The notes under the pieces: generated by a model
What the model was told of the DNA's origin: nothing
The model's database searches: none
The model's input: only the letters and a program-made list of their open reading frames with translations
Program-made: the position numbers and the translations under genes
Source of the DNA: Candidatus Gastranaerophilales bacterium
GTDB taxonomy: Bacteria > Cyanobacteriota > Vampirovibrionia > Gastranaerophilales > Gastranaerophilaceae
Direction of reading: 5' to 3'
Assembly (NCBI GenBank): GCA_944326585.1
Contig: CALVEN010000002.1
Location: 62,001-126,000 of the forward strand
Length of the DNA stretch: 64,000 nt
In this document: positions 18,029 to 28,178 of the stretch, in pieces
Numbering within the stretch: position 1 is the first letter of the stretch
Layout: the number at the start of each line of letters is the position of its first letter

Positions 18029-18654
18029 ACGCCACCTACTTTCATTCCGCCAACCGGGGTTTTATGGAAACTGCTTAAATATTTCAAATTATCATTATGC
18101 TGAAAATTCGGAGCATACATCAAAACAGATGGTTGTTCCAATGTATTAATATCCAGATGTTTTTTATTATCGCTGTGTTTTTTTTGTATTGAATTCATTA
18201 ACGGTTTTATAGCTGCTGAACATAATGCCGGAATAACAAATAACGCAGCAGCGCAAACACCGATAAACATCAAATTTTTATTCATTTTAGACAAATTATT
18301 TTCTGCAAGCTCTTTTGCGCTGTCAAAGGCTTTCGCTACTTCGGGAGTAACATGCCCTTTTTTATGCTGCTTATATAAATTTTTATCCATGAAATTTTTA
18401 GGTTTAGCAAGAACATGTGCAAGCTTTCCGGCCAATTCACCGCTTGCCCAATAAACAGGAATCGCAATAATTTCCGTCAAACCTTCTCTGATTGCCGTAT
18501 ATTTTTTTGTTTCAGGATTTTCTTTTTTATCCATCATGGTAAAAATAGGACGACAAATACCTTTGACGGTAGCAATTGCCATTACTACGTACGTAGGTTT
18601 ATTATTGTTACCTAATTTGGTACATATTTTTTCCAGTAACTTACTTACACTCAT
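18025..18654 (-). CDS. Lineage-specific membrane protein, paralogue of the downstream gene
   Basis: This 209-residue protein has an N-terminal amphipathic start, a hydrophobic segment near residues 65-80, and a strong membrane segment at about 128-148 (LMFIGVCAAALFVIPALCSAA). It shares the RPxF-x3-D-x4-P-x-TKKY-x-A motif with the gene it overlaps. The C-terminal 45 residues are polar and look disordered. Lone and paired members of this type occur elsewhere in the window (13634-15622 is a distant relative), suggesting an expanded family. Function unknown. Confidence 0.7.
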   Translation of the reverse strand: MSVSKLLEKICTKLGNNNKPTYVVMAIATVKGICRPIFTMMDKKENPETKKYTAIREGLTEIIAIPVYWASGELAGKLAHVLAKPKNFMDKNLYKQHKKGHVTPEVAKAFDSAKELAENNLSKMNKNLMFIGVCAAALFVIPALCSAAIKPLMNSIQKKHSDNKKHLDINTLEQPSVLMYAPNFQHNDNLKYLSSFHKTPVGGMKVGGV

Positions 18655-18800
18655 TACAATTATTCCAAGTCCGTAAATCTAAAAAATTGCTACCGGATTT
18701 TATAATATTACAACAATTTTACAAATGCAAGATAATATTATATAATAAAAAAATGAACTTTTTGTTTTCGATTTCGTTATATAAGTACAGAGGTTAAAAA

Positions 18801-19145
18801 ATGACAAACAAATGTACAAAATATGAGGCTCTTTTTACATTCGCAGATGAAAAGACTTTTCAGGAACATCTTGAAACCTGCAAAGACTGTCAGGCTGAGG
18901 ATGCAAAAATGAATGCCGTATCGGAATTGATTAAGGAGGTTAAACCGCATTATTTAAAACACAAAAAAGACATGGCTAAACTTAAAATAGCCTGTGCCGT
19001 TTTTGCAATGTGCCTGAGTGCCACGACACTTGGTGTAATTAACCTTAACACCGACATCTCGGATACAATAAAATACGGCACAACACTGACAGCGGAAGAC
19101 TTAGGATTTCCTGTTGATGCATACGGGTTTGTAATGGTAGAGTAG
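18801..19145 (+). CDS. Probable ZAS-type anti-sigma factor
   Basis: The 114-residue protein has H23-x3-C27-x2-C30 (FQEHLETCKDC), the zinc anti-sigma signature of zf-HC2 proteins, followed by a helix and one membrane segment (about 62-83) and a short extracytoplasmic tail. It would hold the ECF sigma factor encoded immediately downstream at the inner membrane until an envelope signal arrives. The order (anti-sigma, sigma, CpxP-like) with stop and start codons touching (TAG-ATG) shows tight coupling. Anti-sigma first is the less common order. It could instead sense through its short tail of ~30 residues, which has no known domain. Confidence 0.75.
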   Translation: MTNKCTKYEALFTFADEKTFQEHLETCKDCQAEDAKMNAVSELIKEVKPHYLKHKKDMAKLKIACAVFAMCLSATTLGVINLNTDISDTIKYGTTLTAEDLGFPVDAYGFVMVE

Positions 19146-19658
19146 ATGAATTTTAAAGAAATTGTAGAAAAAAACAGAGAAAACGTACAAAATATTATTA
19201 AACTCATAACAAAAGAAGAAAACGAAGACCTTGAACAGGAGGTCTATATAAGAGTATGGAAAAATTCAAAAAACTACTCCGAACAAGGTAACTTTAAAAG
19301 CTGGATAAATACCATAGCCAAAAATATCTCAAAAGATTACATCAAATCCGCTTACAAAAGAAACCTTCAAAATTCAACCTCGGAAGATACCATTATAAAT
19401 ACAATTAAAGACAAAAAGGAGACACCCGAACTTAAAGTTATAAAAAATGAAAGACAAACTCAAATCATAAATGCAATAAATTCACTAAAGCCAAAATTCA
19501 AAGAAGTGATAATGCTTTGCGAAATTCAAGGTTACAGTTACGAGGACTGCGCGCGCAAATTAAAATGTCCTTTAGGAACCGTAAAATCAAGAATTTACAA
19601 TGCAAAAAAAGAATTGGCTGAAAAGTTAAAAGATTTAATCAAAGAAAGGATGGATTAA
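19146..19658 (+). CDS. ECF-family RNA polymerase sigma factor
   Basis: At 170 residues this is the normal ECF size. Region 2 is seen in LEQEVYIRVWKNSKNY and FKSWINTIAKNISKDYIKSA (~29-75). Region 4 is ALNSLKPKFKEVIML-like (INSLKPKFKEVIMLCEIQGY, ~100-120), followed by the HTH LKCPLGTVKSRIYNAKKEL. It lacks region 3, as ECF factors do. The gene starts directly after the anti-sigma stop and overlaps the CpxP/Spy-like gene (TAATG), forming a three-gene envelope stress unit. It probably also drives its own operon. Confidence 0.9.
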   Translation: MNFKEIVEKNRENVQNIIKLITKEENEDLEQEVYIRVWKNSKNYSEQGNFKSWINTIAKNISKDYIKSAYKRNLQNSTSEDTIINTIKDKKETPELKVIKNERQTQIINAINSLKPKFKEVIMLCEIQGYSYEDCARKLKCPLGTVKSRIYNAKKELAEKLKDLIKERMD

Positions 19659-20278
19659 TGAAAAAAACACTTATTATAGCAAGCTTACTGGCATTTTCAA
19701 TGACAACAGTACTTGCTGCTGAAACACCTGTTACAGAAGATGTAAAAGCACCCGCGGCTCAAACTGAAGTACAACCCGCAAAACCCGTTCTGACTCAGGA
19801 ACAAATTAAAAAACGCGAAATGAAACGCGAACAGTTTGAAAAACGCCTTAAACTTACGGAAGAACAAAAAGTAAAAATCAAAGAACTTCAACAAAACGGC
19901 CGTGAACAAATGAAACCGATTATTGAACAGATTAAGGCAAAATATCAGGAAGCTGAAGCCGTAAAACGTTCAAGAATGGCTGTTGAAATGCAGCAAGAAA
20001 AGTTAGCTGAAATTCAAAAAGACATTCAGGCACTTAAAAAACAGGCACACGATCTGCGTATGCAAAATATGAAAGATTTTGAAGCAGTTTTGACCAAAAA
20101 ACAACAAAAAGAACTTAAAAAAATGAAAGAAGAAGGCAGAAAACGTTTTGAAAAAGAACACAAAAACCGTCCCGTATTCGGACCGGGGTACGGAATAAAA
20201 GGACCGCATCATATGCCTATGGGACCGGGACCTGTTATTCCTAACGCACTTCCGCCGCAGCCGCCTGTTGAAAAATAA
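19658..20278 (+). CDS. CpxP/Spy-like periplasmic LTxxQ-motif protein
   Basis: This 206-residue protein has a cleavable signal peptide (residues 1-21, ending VLAA), then a proline/alanine-rich linker. The long charged helical region contains LTQEQ (45-49), LTEEQKVKIKELQ (~71-83) and LTKKQQKEL (~145-153), the LTxxQ hallmarks of CpxP, Spy and ZraP. These dimeric periplasmic proteins act as chaperones or stress sensors. The glycine/proline/histidine-rich tail (~170-206) could bind metal. Encoded with an ECF sigma and anti-sigma, it is probably both target and feedback modulator. A strong terminator follows. Confidence 0.8.
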   Translation: MKKTLIIASLLAFSMTTVLAAETPVTEDVKAPAAQTEVQPAKPVLTQEQIKKREMKREQFEKRLKLTEEQKVKIKELQQNGREQMKPIIEQIKAKYQEAEAVKRSRMAVEMQQEKLAEIQKDIQALKKQAHDLRMQNMKDFEAVLTKKQQKELKKMKEEGRKRFEKEHKNRPVFGPGYGIKGPHHMPMGPGPVIPNALPPQPPVEK

Positions 20279-20294
20279 TCTCAATCATCTCCAT

Positions 20295-20323
20295 AAAAGA
20301 CCGGCAAAAGCCGGTCTTTTTTC
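20295..20323 (+). terminator. Terminator of the envelope-stress operon
   Basis: The perfect hairpin AAAAGACCGGC-AAAA-GCCGGTCTTTT is followed by T residues, 17 nt after the CpxP-like stop. Confidence 0.9.
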
Positions 20324-20326
20324 GTG

Positions 20327-20332
20327 TATAAT
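20327..20332 (+). promoter_or_regulatory. -10 box giving a leaderless hydE transcript
   Basis: TATAAT ends 6 nt before the hydE ATG at 20339 and there is no Shine-Dalgarno sequence. Transcription would begin at or next to the ATG. No good -35 box is visible because this zone is the preceding terminator. Confidence 0.45.
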
Positions 20333-20338
20333 TAAATT

Positions 20339-21733
20339 ATGAAGTCATTAATTAAAAAAGCAGAAGAGAGTCATTTTCTTTCAAAGCCAGAAATCATCCG
20401 GCTGCTTGAAGATAATTCAATAAATGACGAACTTTTCAGGGCTGCGGACAGAGTCAGGAAAAAATTTGTCGGGGATGAAATTCACCTGAGGGCGCTGATT
20501 GAATTTTCAAATATCTGCTCACGAAACTGCTTTTATTGCGGGGTCAGAGCAGAAAATAAAAACATTGAAAGATACAGATTAATGCCGGATGAAATAATTC
20601 AGCTTGCAAGAAACGCCTTAAGCAGCGGCTACAAAACAATCGTTCTCCAATCCGCGGAAGATATGTATTATACGGCAGAAATGCTTGCGGATATCATTAA
20701 AGAAATCAAAAAAAACGATACTGCCGTAACCCTGAGCATAGGCGAACGTTCTTATGAGGAATATAAAATTCTAAAAGACGCCGGTGCAGATAGATTTTTG
20801 CTCAGGATTGAAACCACGGACAAAGAATTATACCGGAAACTTCACCCGAACATGAGTTTTGAAAACCGAATCAGATGTCTTAAAGATTTGAAGAAACTTG
20901 GCTATGAAACAGGAACGGGGTGTCTTGTCGGACTTCCAGACCAGACAACAAATTCGCTTGCTGACGATATATTGTTTTTCAAAGAACTTGATGCTGATAT
21001 GGTCGGTTTAGGACCGTTAATTCCGCATAAAGACACACCGCTTAAAGATGTTAAAGCAGACGGATTTTGGCTTTCTTTAAAGGTTCTGGCACTAACAAGA
21101 CTTTTGCTGCCGGATATTAATATTCCCGCAACAACCGCAATGGAAACGATTCACCCTGACGGGAGAATTCTGGCACTCCAAAGCGGAGCAAATGTTGTTA
21201 TGCCAAACGTTACGGATGAATTTCATCGTTCACAATACGAAATTTATCCGGGCAAAAAATCAGTGGATTATACAAAATTGGAAGAAAAGTTCAAACAAAT
21301 TGGCAGAACAATTTCACAAAATAAAGGGTTTAGACCAATATGCCCCCTCTCCCTAAATCCCTCTCCCGCAGGGCGAGGGAATAATAAAGCAAAAGCACTC
21401 CGAAAAAATATGACACCTCAAGAAAAAAAATTATGGTCAATTTTACGCAATAAAAATTTTTACGGTTATAAATTTAAAAGACAGCATCCTATATGGAAAT
21501 ATATAGTTGATTTTGTATGCATAGAAAAAAGATTAATAATTGAATTAGATGGCAGCGGACATAATTTTGCCAGAACTAAAACTTATGATAAGCAAAGAAC
21601 ACAATATTTTGAATCACGCGGGTTTACCGTAATACGGTTTTGGAATAATGAAATAGATAACAATATTGAAGGTGTAGCACAACAAATTCTCCTCTCCCTA
21701 CGGGAGAGGGCAGGGAGAGGGGGCAATAAATGA
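20339..21733 (+). CDS. hydE: [FeFe]-hydrogenase maturase HydE with a C-terminal DUF559 domain from an inserted element
   Basis: Residues 1-334 are a complete HydE radical SAM enzyme (usual length ~350): C60-x3-C64-x2-C67 ([11 protein letters not shown]), [31 protein letters not shown] and [21 protein letters not shown]. HydE helps build the dithiomethylamine-bridged di-iron centre of [FeFe]-hydrogenase. Residues ~335-464 come from an element at 21341-21725 with perfect 14-bp inverted ends. It encodes a DUF559 endonuclease-like fold: [49 protein letters not shown]. The tail is read in frame and ends overlapping the cysK start (ATGA). HydF and HydG are not here. Confidence 0.88.
   Translation: MKSLIKKAEESHFLSKPEIIRLLEDNSINDELFRAADRVRKKFVGDEIHLRALIEFSNICSRNCFYCGVRAENKNIERYRLMPDEIIQLARNALSSGYKTIVLQSAEDMYYTAEMLADIIKEIKKNDTAVTLSIGERSYEEYKILKDAGADRFLLRIETTDKELYRKLHPNMSFENRIRCLKDLKKLGYETGTGCLVGLPDQTTNSLADDILFFKELDADMVGLGPLIPHKDTPLKDVKADGFWLSLKVLALTRLLLPDINIPATTAMETIHPDGRILALQSGANVVMPNVTDEFHRSQYEIYPGKKSVDYTKLEEKFKQIGRTISQNKGFRPICPLSLNPSPAGRGNNKAKALRKNMTPQEKKLWSILRNKNFYGYKFKRQHPIWKYIVDFVCIEKRLIIELDGSGHNFARTKTYDKQRTQYFESRGFTVIRFWNNEIDNNIEGVAQQILLSLRERAGRGGNK
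21341..21725 (+). mobile_element. Palindrome-flanked DUF559 element inserted at the 3' end of hydE
   Basis: TGCCCCCTCTCCCT (21341-21354) and its exact complement (21712-21725) bound 385 bp. Each end also holds an internal hairpin (CCCTCTCCCGCAGGGCGAGGG on the left, CTCTCCCTACGGGAGAG on the right). ATA flanks both ends, a possible 3-bp target duplication. The only coding content is a DUF559 domain with PD-(D/E)xK-like residues (VDF...ELDG). DUF559 genes bracketed by such GGGAGAGGG palindromes are common in many phyla; how they move is not settled. No transposase is present. Confidence 0.7.
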
Positions 21734-22641
21734 AAATCGCAAACAATATGACAGAATTAATCGGAAATACACCGCTTGTAAAAATCAACAAGCTGTCAAA
21801 CGCAAATATCCTTGCTAAAGTTGAAAGCTTCAACCCCGCAGGATCAATTAAAGACCGGCCTGCGCTTAATATGATAGAAAAAGCCGAACAAGATGGGTTA
21901 ATCAATAAAGACACCATAATTATTGAGCCGACAAGCGGCAATACGGGAATAGGACTTGCAATGGTCTGTGCGATTAAGGGTTACAAAATGATTCTAACTA
22001 TGCCTGAGACTATGAGCATTGAAAGACGTAAACTTTTAAAAGCATACGGCGCGGAATTAGTCTTGACTGACGGAGCTAAAGGCATGCATGGCGCTGTAGA
22101 TAAAGCAATTGAATTAAACAAAAAATATCCGAATTCATTTATCCCGCAGCAATTTGACAATCCTGCGAACCCGGATGCGCACATTAAAACAACCGCCGAA
22201 GAGATCTGGCGCGATACAGACGGCAAAGTTGATGTAATAGTTGCAGGAGTCGGCACAGGCGGAACTATTACGGGACTTGCAAGGGGATTAAAATCCCACA
22301 ACCCGCAGATAAAGGCAATTGCAGTAGAACCTGACAGTTCGCAAGTTTTAGCCGGCAAACCCGCAGGCGCACACAAAATTCAAGGTATCGGCGCGAATTT
22401 TGTACCGAAAAATTTTGACTATAACGTTGTGGATGAAATTATTCCCGTAAGCGATCAAGATGCATTTGAAACAGCAAGAAAACTAGCAAAAGCGGAAGGT
22501 ATTCTGTGCGGAATTTCATCCGGTGCTGCAATGTATGCGGCAATTGATATTTCAAAACGACCTGAATACAAAAACAAAATGATTGTTGTAATTTTACCTG
22601 ATTTAGGCGAAAGATATTTGTCGAGTGAATTGTTTTCATAA
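21730..22641 (+). CDS. cysK: Cysteine synthase (O-acetylserine sulfhydrylase)
   Basis: The 303-residue PLP enzyme joins O-acetylserine and sulfide to cysteine. [12 protein letters not shown] places the Schiff-base lysine at K41. [12 protein letters not shown] (67-78) and [10 protein letters not shown] bind substrate and phosphate, and GISSGAA lies near the C-terminus. Length and motifs fit CysK/CysM; the family cannot be split further by eye. Its ATG overlaps the stop of the hydE-DUF559 reading frame, so the inserted element now forms the junction between the two genes. A strong terminator follows. Confidence 0.93.
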   Translation: MKIANNMTELIGNTPLVKINKLSNANILAKVESFNPAGSIKDRPALNMIEKAEQDGLINKDTIIIEPTSGNTGIGLAMVCAIKGYKMILTMPETMSIERRKLLKAYGAELVLTDGAKGMHGAVDKAIELNKKYPNSFIPQQFDNPANPDAHIKTTAEEIWRDTDGKVDVIVAGVGTGGTITGLARGLKSHNPQIKAIAVEPDSSQVLAGKPAGAHKIQGIGANFVPKNFDYNVVDEIIPVSDQDAFETARKLAKAEGILCGISSGAAMYAAIDISKRPEYKNKMIVVILPDLGERYLSSELFS

Positions 22642-22669
22642 AAAAAGACCTCATTTGAGGTCTTTTTTT
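22641..22669 (+). terminator. cysK terminator
   Basis: The hairpin AAAAAAGACCTCA-TT-TGAGGTCTTTTTT lies immediately after the stop codon and is symmetric enough to act on both strands. Confidence 0.9.
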
Positions 22670-22696
22670 ATTGAATATAATTAAATCTTAATAGAA

Positions 22697-23605
22697 TTAA
22701 TTATGAAAAACACCTGAATTTCTGTAATAACGATCACAAGCTTCACGTGCTTTTTCAATATGATCAGCTAAAATTCCTCTATCTTTAAGAGAAAGAACAT
22801 ACAATGCATCTTCGTCCAAATCTTCTAAAAGACCCTGGCCTTCATAATAAGGACTAAGAAGATCAATTTTGTTCAAATCATTATCAGGATCATTTAAATC
22901 TTGGCCGAACGATCCTCTGATAACTGCATCTCTATTTCCGGCACCTGTATGAATATGATAATCTTCTTCACTCATACTTTCAAATCCGTTCGGATCAAAA
23001 TGAGGGCTGCGCGGATCTATTTTGTTTAAATCATCATGCGGATTGTCTATATGCTGCCCGTATGATCCTTTACGCATTGCTGCTTTATTTTTCAAATCTG
23101 TATGAATATGATAATCTTCTTCGCTCATACTTTCAAATCCATTCGGACTATAATGGTGGCTGCGCGGATCCATTTTGTTTAAATCATCATACTGGTCAAA
23201 TATATCCTGTCCGTATGATCCTTTATGCAAAGGCTGCTTGCGAGTTTTATGCAGCATTTCAATATGAGTCTGATAATCTTCTTCACTCATACTTTCAAAT
23301 CCGTTCGGATCAAAATGGTGGCTGAGCGGATCCATTTTATTTAAATCATCATGCGGATTGTCTATATCCTGTCCGTATGATCCTTTTTTACCGGAAAAAG
23401 ATACAACGTCTTTATCAGGTGTTCTTTCAAGTTTATTTGTCTGATCTTTTACAAATGCATTCATAAAATCGTTTACCGGCATTTTACGAACACCGTATTT
23501 GTCACCTTGAATTGTAACAACGCCATTATCTTTTTGAGCAGTACAATTTTCACCGGAAGAAGTTCTGAACTGAATTGTTGTAAATGGCTGAATCTTTTCT
23601 ATCAT
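22697..23605 (-). CDS. Tandem-repeat protein of unknown function
   Basis: This 302-residue protein has no signal peptide. After an N-terminal part with TTIQFRTSS and VVSFSGK (the F-G type motif), four tandem units of 51-54 residues follow. Each starts [KR]GS[YF]GQ and contains DDLNKMDP, HHFDPNGFE and SMSEEDYHIHT. The last unit is degenerate and runs into an acidic, then basic helical tail. The units are rich in Asp, Asn, His and Tyr, which could suit calcium or other metal binding, but no known repeat family is recognised. The gene stands alone between two terminators. Confidence 0.7.
   Translation of the reverse strand: MIEKIQPFTTIQFRTSSGENCTAQKDNGVVTIQGDKYGVRKMPVNDFMNAFVKDQTNKLERTPDKDVVSFSGKKGSYGQDIDNPHDDLNKMDPLSHHFDPNGFESMSEEDYQTHIEMLHKTRKQPLHKGSYGQDIFDQYDDLNKMDPRSHHYSPNGFESMSEEDYHIHTDLKNKAAMRKGSYGQHIDNPHDDLNKIDPRSPHFDPNGFESMSEEDYHIHTGAGNRDAVIRGSFGQDLNDPDNDLNKIDLLSPYYEGQGLLEDLDEDALYVLSLKDRGILADHIEKAREACDRYYRNSGVFHN
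22894..23391 (-). repeat. Four tandem coding repeats (~153-162 bp)
   Basis: DNA repeats encode the KGSYGQ units of the unknown protein. The first three are closely similar in DNA (the blocks for SMSEEDY and DDLNK recur almost unchanged). The fourth is diverged. Confidence 0.8.
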
Positions 23606-23774
23606 TTAAAAAACTCCTTTATTTTCTCTACGGATAAGTCAAAATACAAAAAAATTTTTTTTTGCTAGCTGTATCGTTTAACTCTACCATGTTTTAACAT
23701 ATCCTAACGGCATTATAACTGAATCTCAGCCGTTTTAAAACTCATATTTACATTTTGTTACATTCATTACAAAT

Positions 23775-23808
23775 AAAAAAGACGAAGCCTGTCAGCTCCG
23801 TCTTTTTT
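23775..23808 (-). terminator. groESL terminator
   Basis: A 14-bp stem with one mismatch (AAAAAAGACGGAGC type) has a T run on the minus strand, 16 nt past the groEL stop. Confidence 0.85.
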
Positions 23809-23823
23809 AAAATTGGATTGTAA

Positions 23824-25476
<1,653 letters not shown>

Positions 25477-25482
25477 CTATAA

Positions 25483-25767
25483 TTAATCTAATACTGCCAA
25501 AGCATCTTTAACTGACAGAATTTTATATTCAACACCGTCCATTTTAATATCTGTACCTGCGTATTTTGCGTAAAGAATAACATCGCCGACTTTAACGTCC
25601 ATAGGTTCTCTTTCGCCTTTGTCGTTAACTTTGCCCAAACCTACCGCAACGATTTCACCTTTTTGAGGTTTTTCTTTTGCGCTGTCAGGAATAAAAATTC
25701 CGCCTGATGTTTGTTCTGTGTCTTCAACAACCTTAATTACAATTCTGTCGCCTAACGGTTTAATCAT
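25483..25767 (-). CDS. groES: 10-kDa co-chaperonin GroES
   Basis: The 94-residue GroES has [11 protein letters not shown] at the start, the mobile loop around [21 protein letters not shown] (residues ~16-36, the part that docks on GroEL), and [24 protein letters not shown] near the end. The heptameric lid closes the GroEL chamber. A GGAGAGGA Shine-Dalgarno site precedes the ATG. It is the first gene of the groESL operon. Confidence 0.97.
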   Translation of the reverse strand: MIKPLGDRIVIKVVEDTEQTSGGIFIPDSAKEKPQKGEIVAVGLGKVNDKGEREPMDVKVGDVILYAKYAGTDIKMDGVEYKILSVKDALAVLD

Positions 25768-25842
25768 ATTATCCTCTCCTTTTTACTCTACAACTGATTT
25801 GTCACCCGAAATCAAAGATAACGTATGCGAAAGCTCTACGTC

Positions 25843-25863
25843 ATCCCGGACTTGTTCCGGGAT
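25843..25863. repeat. Dispersed CATCCCGG palindrome
   Basis: ATCCCGGA-CTTGT-TCCGGGAT is a single-hairpin copy of the repeat that occurs as a double hairpin at 44243 and 60195. Confidence 0.8.
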
Positions 25864-25980
25864 CTACAATTATATTTATAATACAGAATTCACAATTTTT
25901 TAAAAAAGTTAAGGAAAAATTAATTATTTAAACCTAATAGTGAAACTTATTAACCATATAAGTAAAAAGATTATACTATA

Positions 25981-26260
25981 TTATAAAACAATCAGAGGTT
26001 AAAAAATGAACACAAATACGCGTTACGACTACATTTCTACATTAGACAGAAACTGACACTGCGCCGCTAACCTCCACATATACCATTGGCTTTTTTAATA
26101 CTGTAGGTCGGCTTTACCAAGCCGACAGAAAAATTTACAGTCGGGTTAGTAAACCCGACCTACAAAATAATACTTCTTTCAAGGGCGGGAGAAAAAATTA
26201 GTAAGCGAAGCTCACAGAAAATACTTATTCCCTTATTAACTTATTCACACATTCCTTTTT
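25981..26260 (+). pseudogene. Relic of a prepilin leader region (no pilin)
   Basis: This non-coding stretch resembles the 5' region of the prepilin gene at 44108. A Shine-Dalgarno site and ATG at 26006 open a 16-codon ORF (M-x-x-NT-x3-Y-x-S pattern) like the 16-codon ORF at 44108, each followed by TAACCTCC, which can pair with its own ribosome site. Then come a paired palindrome and, at 26199-26255, AAGCGAAGCTCACAG with pyrimidine-rich TTATTC runs, matching the last part of the leader at 44452-44505. The pilin itself is missing. It may be a decayed gene, or a short expressed leader. Confidence 0.5.
26103..26163. repeat. Dispersed GTAGGTCGG paired palindrome
   Basis: Two adjacent hairpins (GGCTTTACCAAGCC and GGGTTAGTAAACCC) lie within a larger inverted repeat GTAGGTCGG...CCGACCTAC. 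It is the same element as at 31797-31857 and, as a half, at 60320-60344. Confidence 0.85.
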
Positions 26261-26277
26261 TATGTTATTCTGGAATT

Positions 26278-28173
26278 ATGAAACGGGTTATGTATGTTAT
26301 CTTAATTCTTGTGTTGGTTTTAGGGCTTTTAAAAGCCTGCATAAGGCGTGACATACCTGACACAAATACAGAAAAAGCAGTCACGACCCGCGAGCAGGAA
26401 ATCATATTCCCAGAGGACAGAAAAACCGTTACGATTAAGGGAGTAGATTATCTGGAATCACAGGCGCCTATAGGAAAATTCGGCGGAACATTCACGGCAT
26501 CCACAATAGGCGAAGGCCCAAAAACATTTAATCCGTTTAATTCAAAAGACAATATTTCAAGTGCCATGTCTGAAATTATGTACGACGGACTTTTGACAAC
26601 ACACCCCGTAACAGGTCAGCCAATCCCGAAACTTGCAAAATCATTTTCAATCTCAGAGGACGGAAAAGAATACACAATCAATTTAAGACACGGTATCAAA
26701 TGGTCTGACGGCAAACCGATTACCGCAGACGACGTTGTTTTTACATGGCGTGACATAATTCTTGCAGGGCTCGGAAATACCTCAATCAGGGATTCCATCG
26801 TAATCGACGGCAAGCTTCCGACCGTACACAAAATTGACGATTACACCGTCAAATTTGTAACACCCGAACCATTTGCACCATTTATAAGAATGCTTTCTTC
26901 CCCAATTGCACCCAAACATATTTTTGAACCGGCAGTTAAAAAAGGCGCGCAATACTTTGAAACCTTTTTATCCACAAATACAAACCCTAAGGATTTAGTA
27001 ATATCCGGCGCATTCAAACTTAAAGAATACGTTCCGGCACAACGCGTTGTCTATGAACGGAACCCGAATTATTACATTATAAACAAAAACGGGGACAAAC
27101 TTCCTTATCTGGACAGACTGGTTTATTTGATTGTGGGGGATTTGAATAACGAAGTATTAAAATTTGAAGCAAAAGAGCTTGACACCATTAATCTTCAAGG
27201 GTCAAAAGTTGCACGCTACAAAGCAATGGAGCCGCATTCCGATTTTACAATCCATAATCTCGGGCCGAACACAGGCACAATTTATCTTGCAATGAACCTG
27301 AACAACCGCAAAAATAACGACGGCAAATTCTACGTTCCGCCGAAAAAGCAGGCGTGGTTTAACGATGTAAATTTCAGAAAAGCTGTTGACTATGCAGTTG
27401 ACCGCAAAAACATAGTTTTAAATATTGCAAACGGAATAGGAGAACCTCTTTTCACGGCGGAAAGTCTTAATTCAATTTTCTTAAATACAAATCTCAAACC
27501 CTATGACAAAGATTTGAACAAATCCCGCGAACTTTTGAAAAAGTCCGGTTTTTATTGGGACAAACAGGGAAGATTATACGATAAATTCAATAACCGCGTA
27601 GAATTTGACATGTTTACCAATGCAGGAAACACAGAGCGCGAAGCCATCGGGGTTATGATCAAACAGGATTTGGAAGATCTTGGAATGAAAGTTAATTTTA
27701 AACCGATTGAATTCAATTCTCTTGTCAATAAACTCGTAAACACTCTTGATTGGGATATGGTTATAATGGGATTTACGGGGTCGCCGCTTGAGCCTAACGG
27801 CGGGAAAAACGTTATGATGTCCGACGGAACATTACATGTATATAACATGAGGCTTGAAAAAGACAAAAATTCTCCGCGCTACGATTTTGAAAAAAAGATT
27901 GACGAAATGTTTATAAAAGGCGCACTCGCAACAAAATTTGAAGATAGAAAAAAATATTACGACGAGTACCAGAAAATAATTTATGACGAAAAGCCTTTTG
28001 TATATATCTATTCACCGACTGTAATTGTGGCAATTCGAGATAAATTCAAAAATATATTTCCGACATCACTCGGCGGGGTCACGTATAATATAGAGGAGAT
28101 TTATATAGATAACCCTCACCCGTCTTTGCACAATGCTCAGACACCCTCTTCCAAAGGTAGAGGAGAAGGATAA
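26278..28173 (+). CDS. Peptide/nickel-type ABC transporter substrate-binding lipoprotein
   Basis: A 631-residue family 5 solute-binding protein. A signal peptide ends in LGLLKAC, placing a lipidated cysteine at 21 (Lys at -2 is unusual). The mature part has EIMYDGLLTTHPVTGQPIP, the family signature region DGKEYTINLRHGIKWSDGKPI-ADDVVFTW, and NFRKAVDYAVDRKNIV. It would capture oligopeptides or similar solutes for the two permeases encoded next. The last ~15 residues (PSSKGRGEG) are read from a CCTCTTCC-AAA-GGTAGAGG palindrome, so a repeat supplies the stop. No transporter ATPase is nearby. Confidence 0.9.
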   Translation: MKRVMYVILILVLVLGLLKACIRRDIPDTNTEKAVTTREQEIIFPEDRKTVTIKGVDYLESQAPIGKFGGTFTASTIGEGPKTFNPFNSKDNISSAMSEIMYDGLLTTHPVTGQPIPKLAKSFSISEDGKEYTINLRHGIKWSDGKPITADDVVFTWRDIILAGLGNTSIRDSIVIDGKLPTVHKIDDYTVKFVTPEPFAPFIRMLSSPIAPKHIFEPAVKKGAQYFETFLSTNTNPKDLVISGAFKLKEYVPAQRVVYERNPNYYIINKNGDKLPYLDRLVYLIVGDLNNEVLKFEAKELDTINLQGSKVARYKAMEPHSDFTIHNLGPNTGTIYLAMNLNNRKNNDGKFYVPPKKQAWFNDVNFRKAVDYAVDRKNIVLNIANGIGEPLFTAESLNSIFLNTNLKPYDKDLNKSRELLKKSGFYWDKQGRLYDKFNNRVEFDMFTNAGNTEREAIGVMIKQDLEDLGMKVNFKPIEFNSLVNKLVNTLDWDMVIMGFTGSPLEPNGGKNVMMSDGTLHVYNMRLEKDKNSPRYDFEKKIDEMFIKGALATKFEDRKKYYDEYQKIIYDEKPFVYIYSPTVIVAIRDKFKNIFPTSLGGVTYNIEEIYIDNPHPSLHNAQTPSSKGRGEG

Positions 28174-28178
28174 GCATT

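Noticed and set aside
22894-23391. Regular repeats resembling a CRISPR array
   Set aside because: The ~155-bp units are coding, in one frame, and too long and diverged for CRISPR repeats and spacers.
25768-25900. CIRCE/HrcA operator before groESL
   Set aside because: No TTAGCACTC-N9-GAGTGCTAA or close variant is present.
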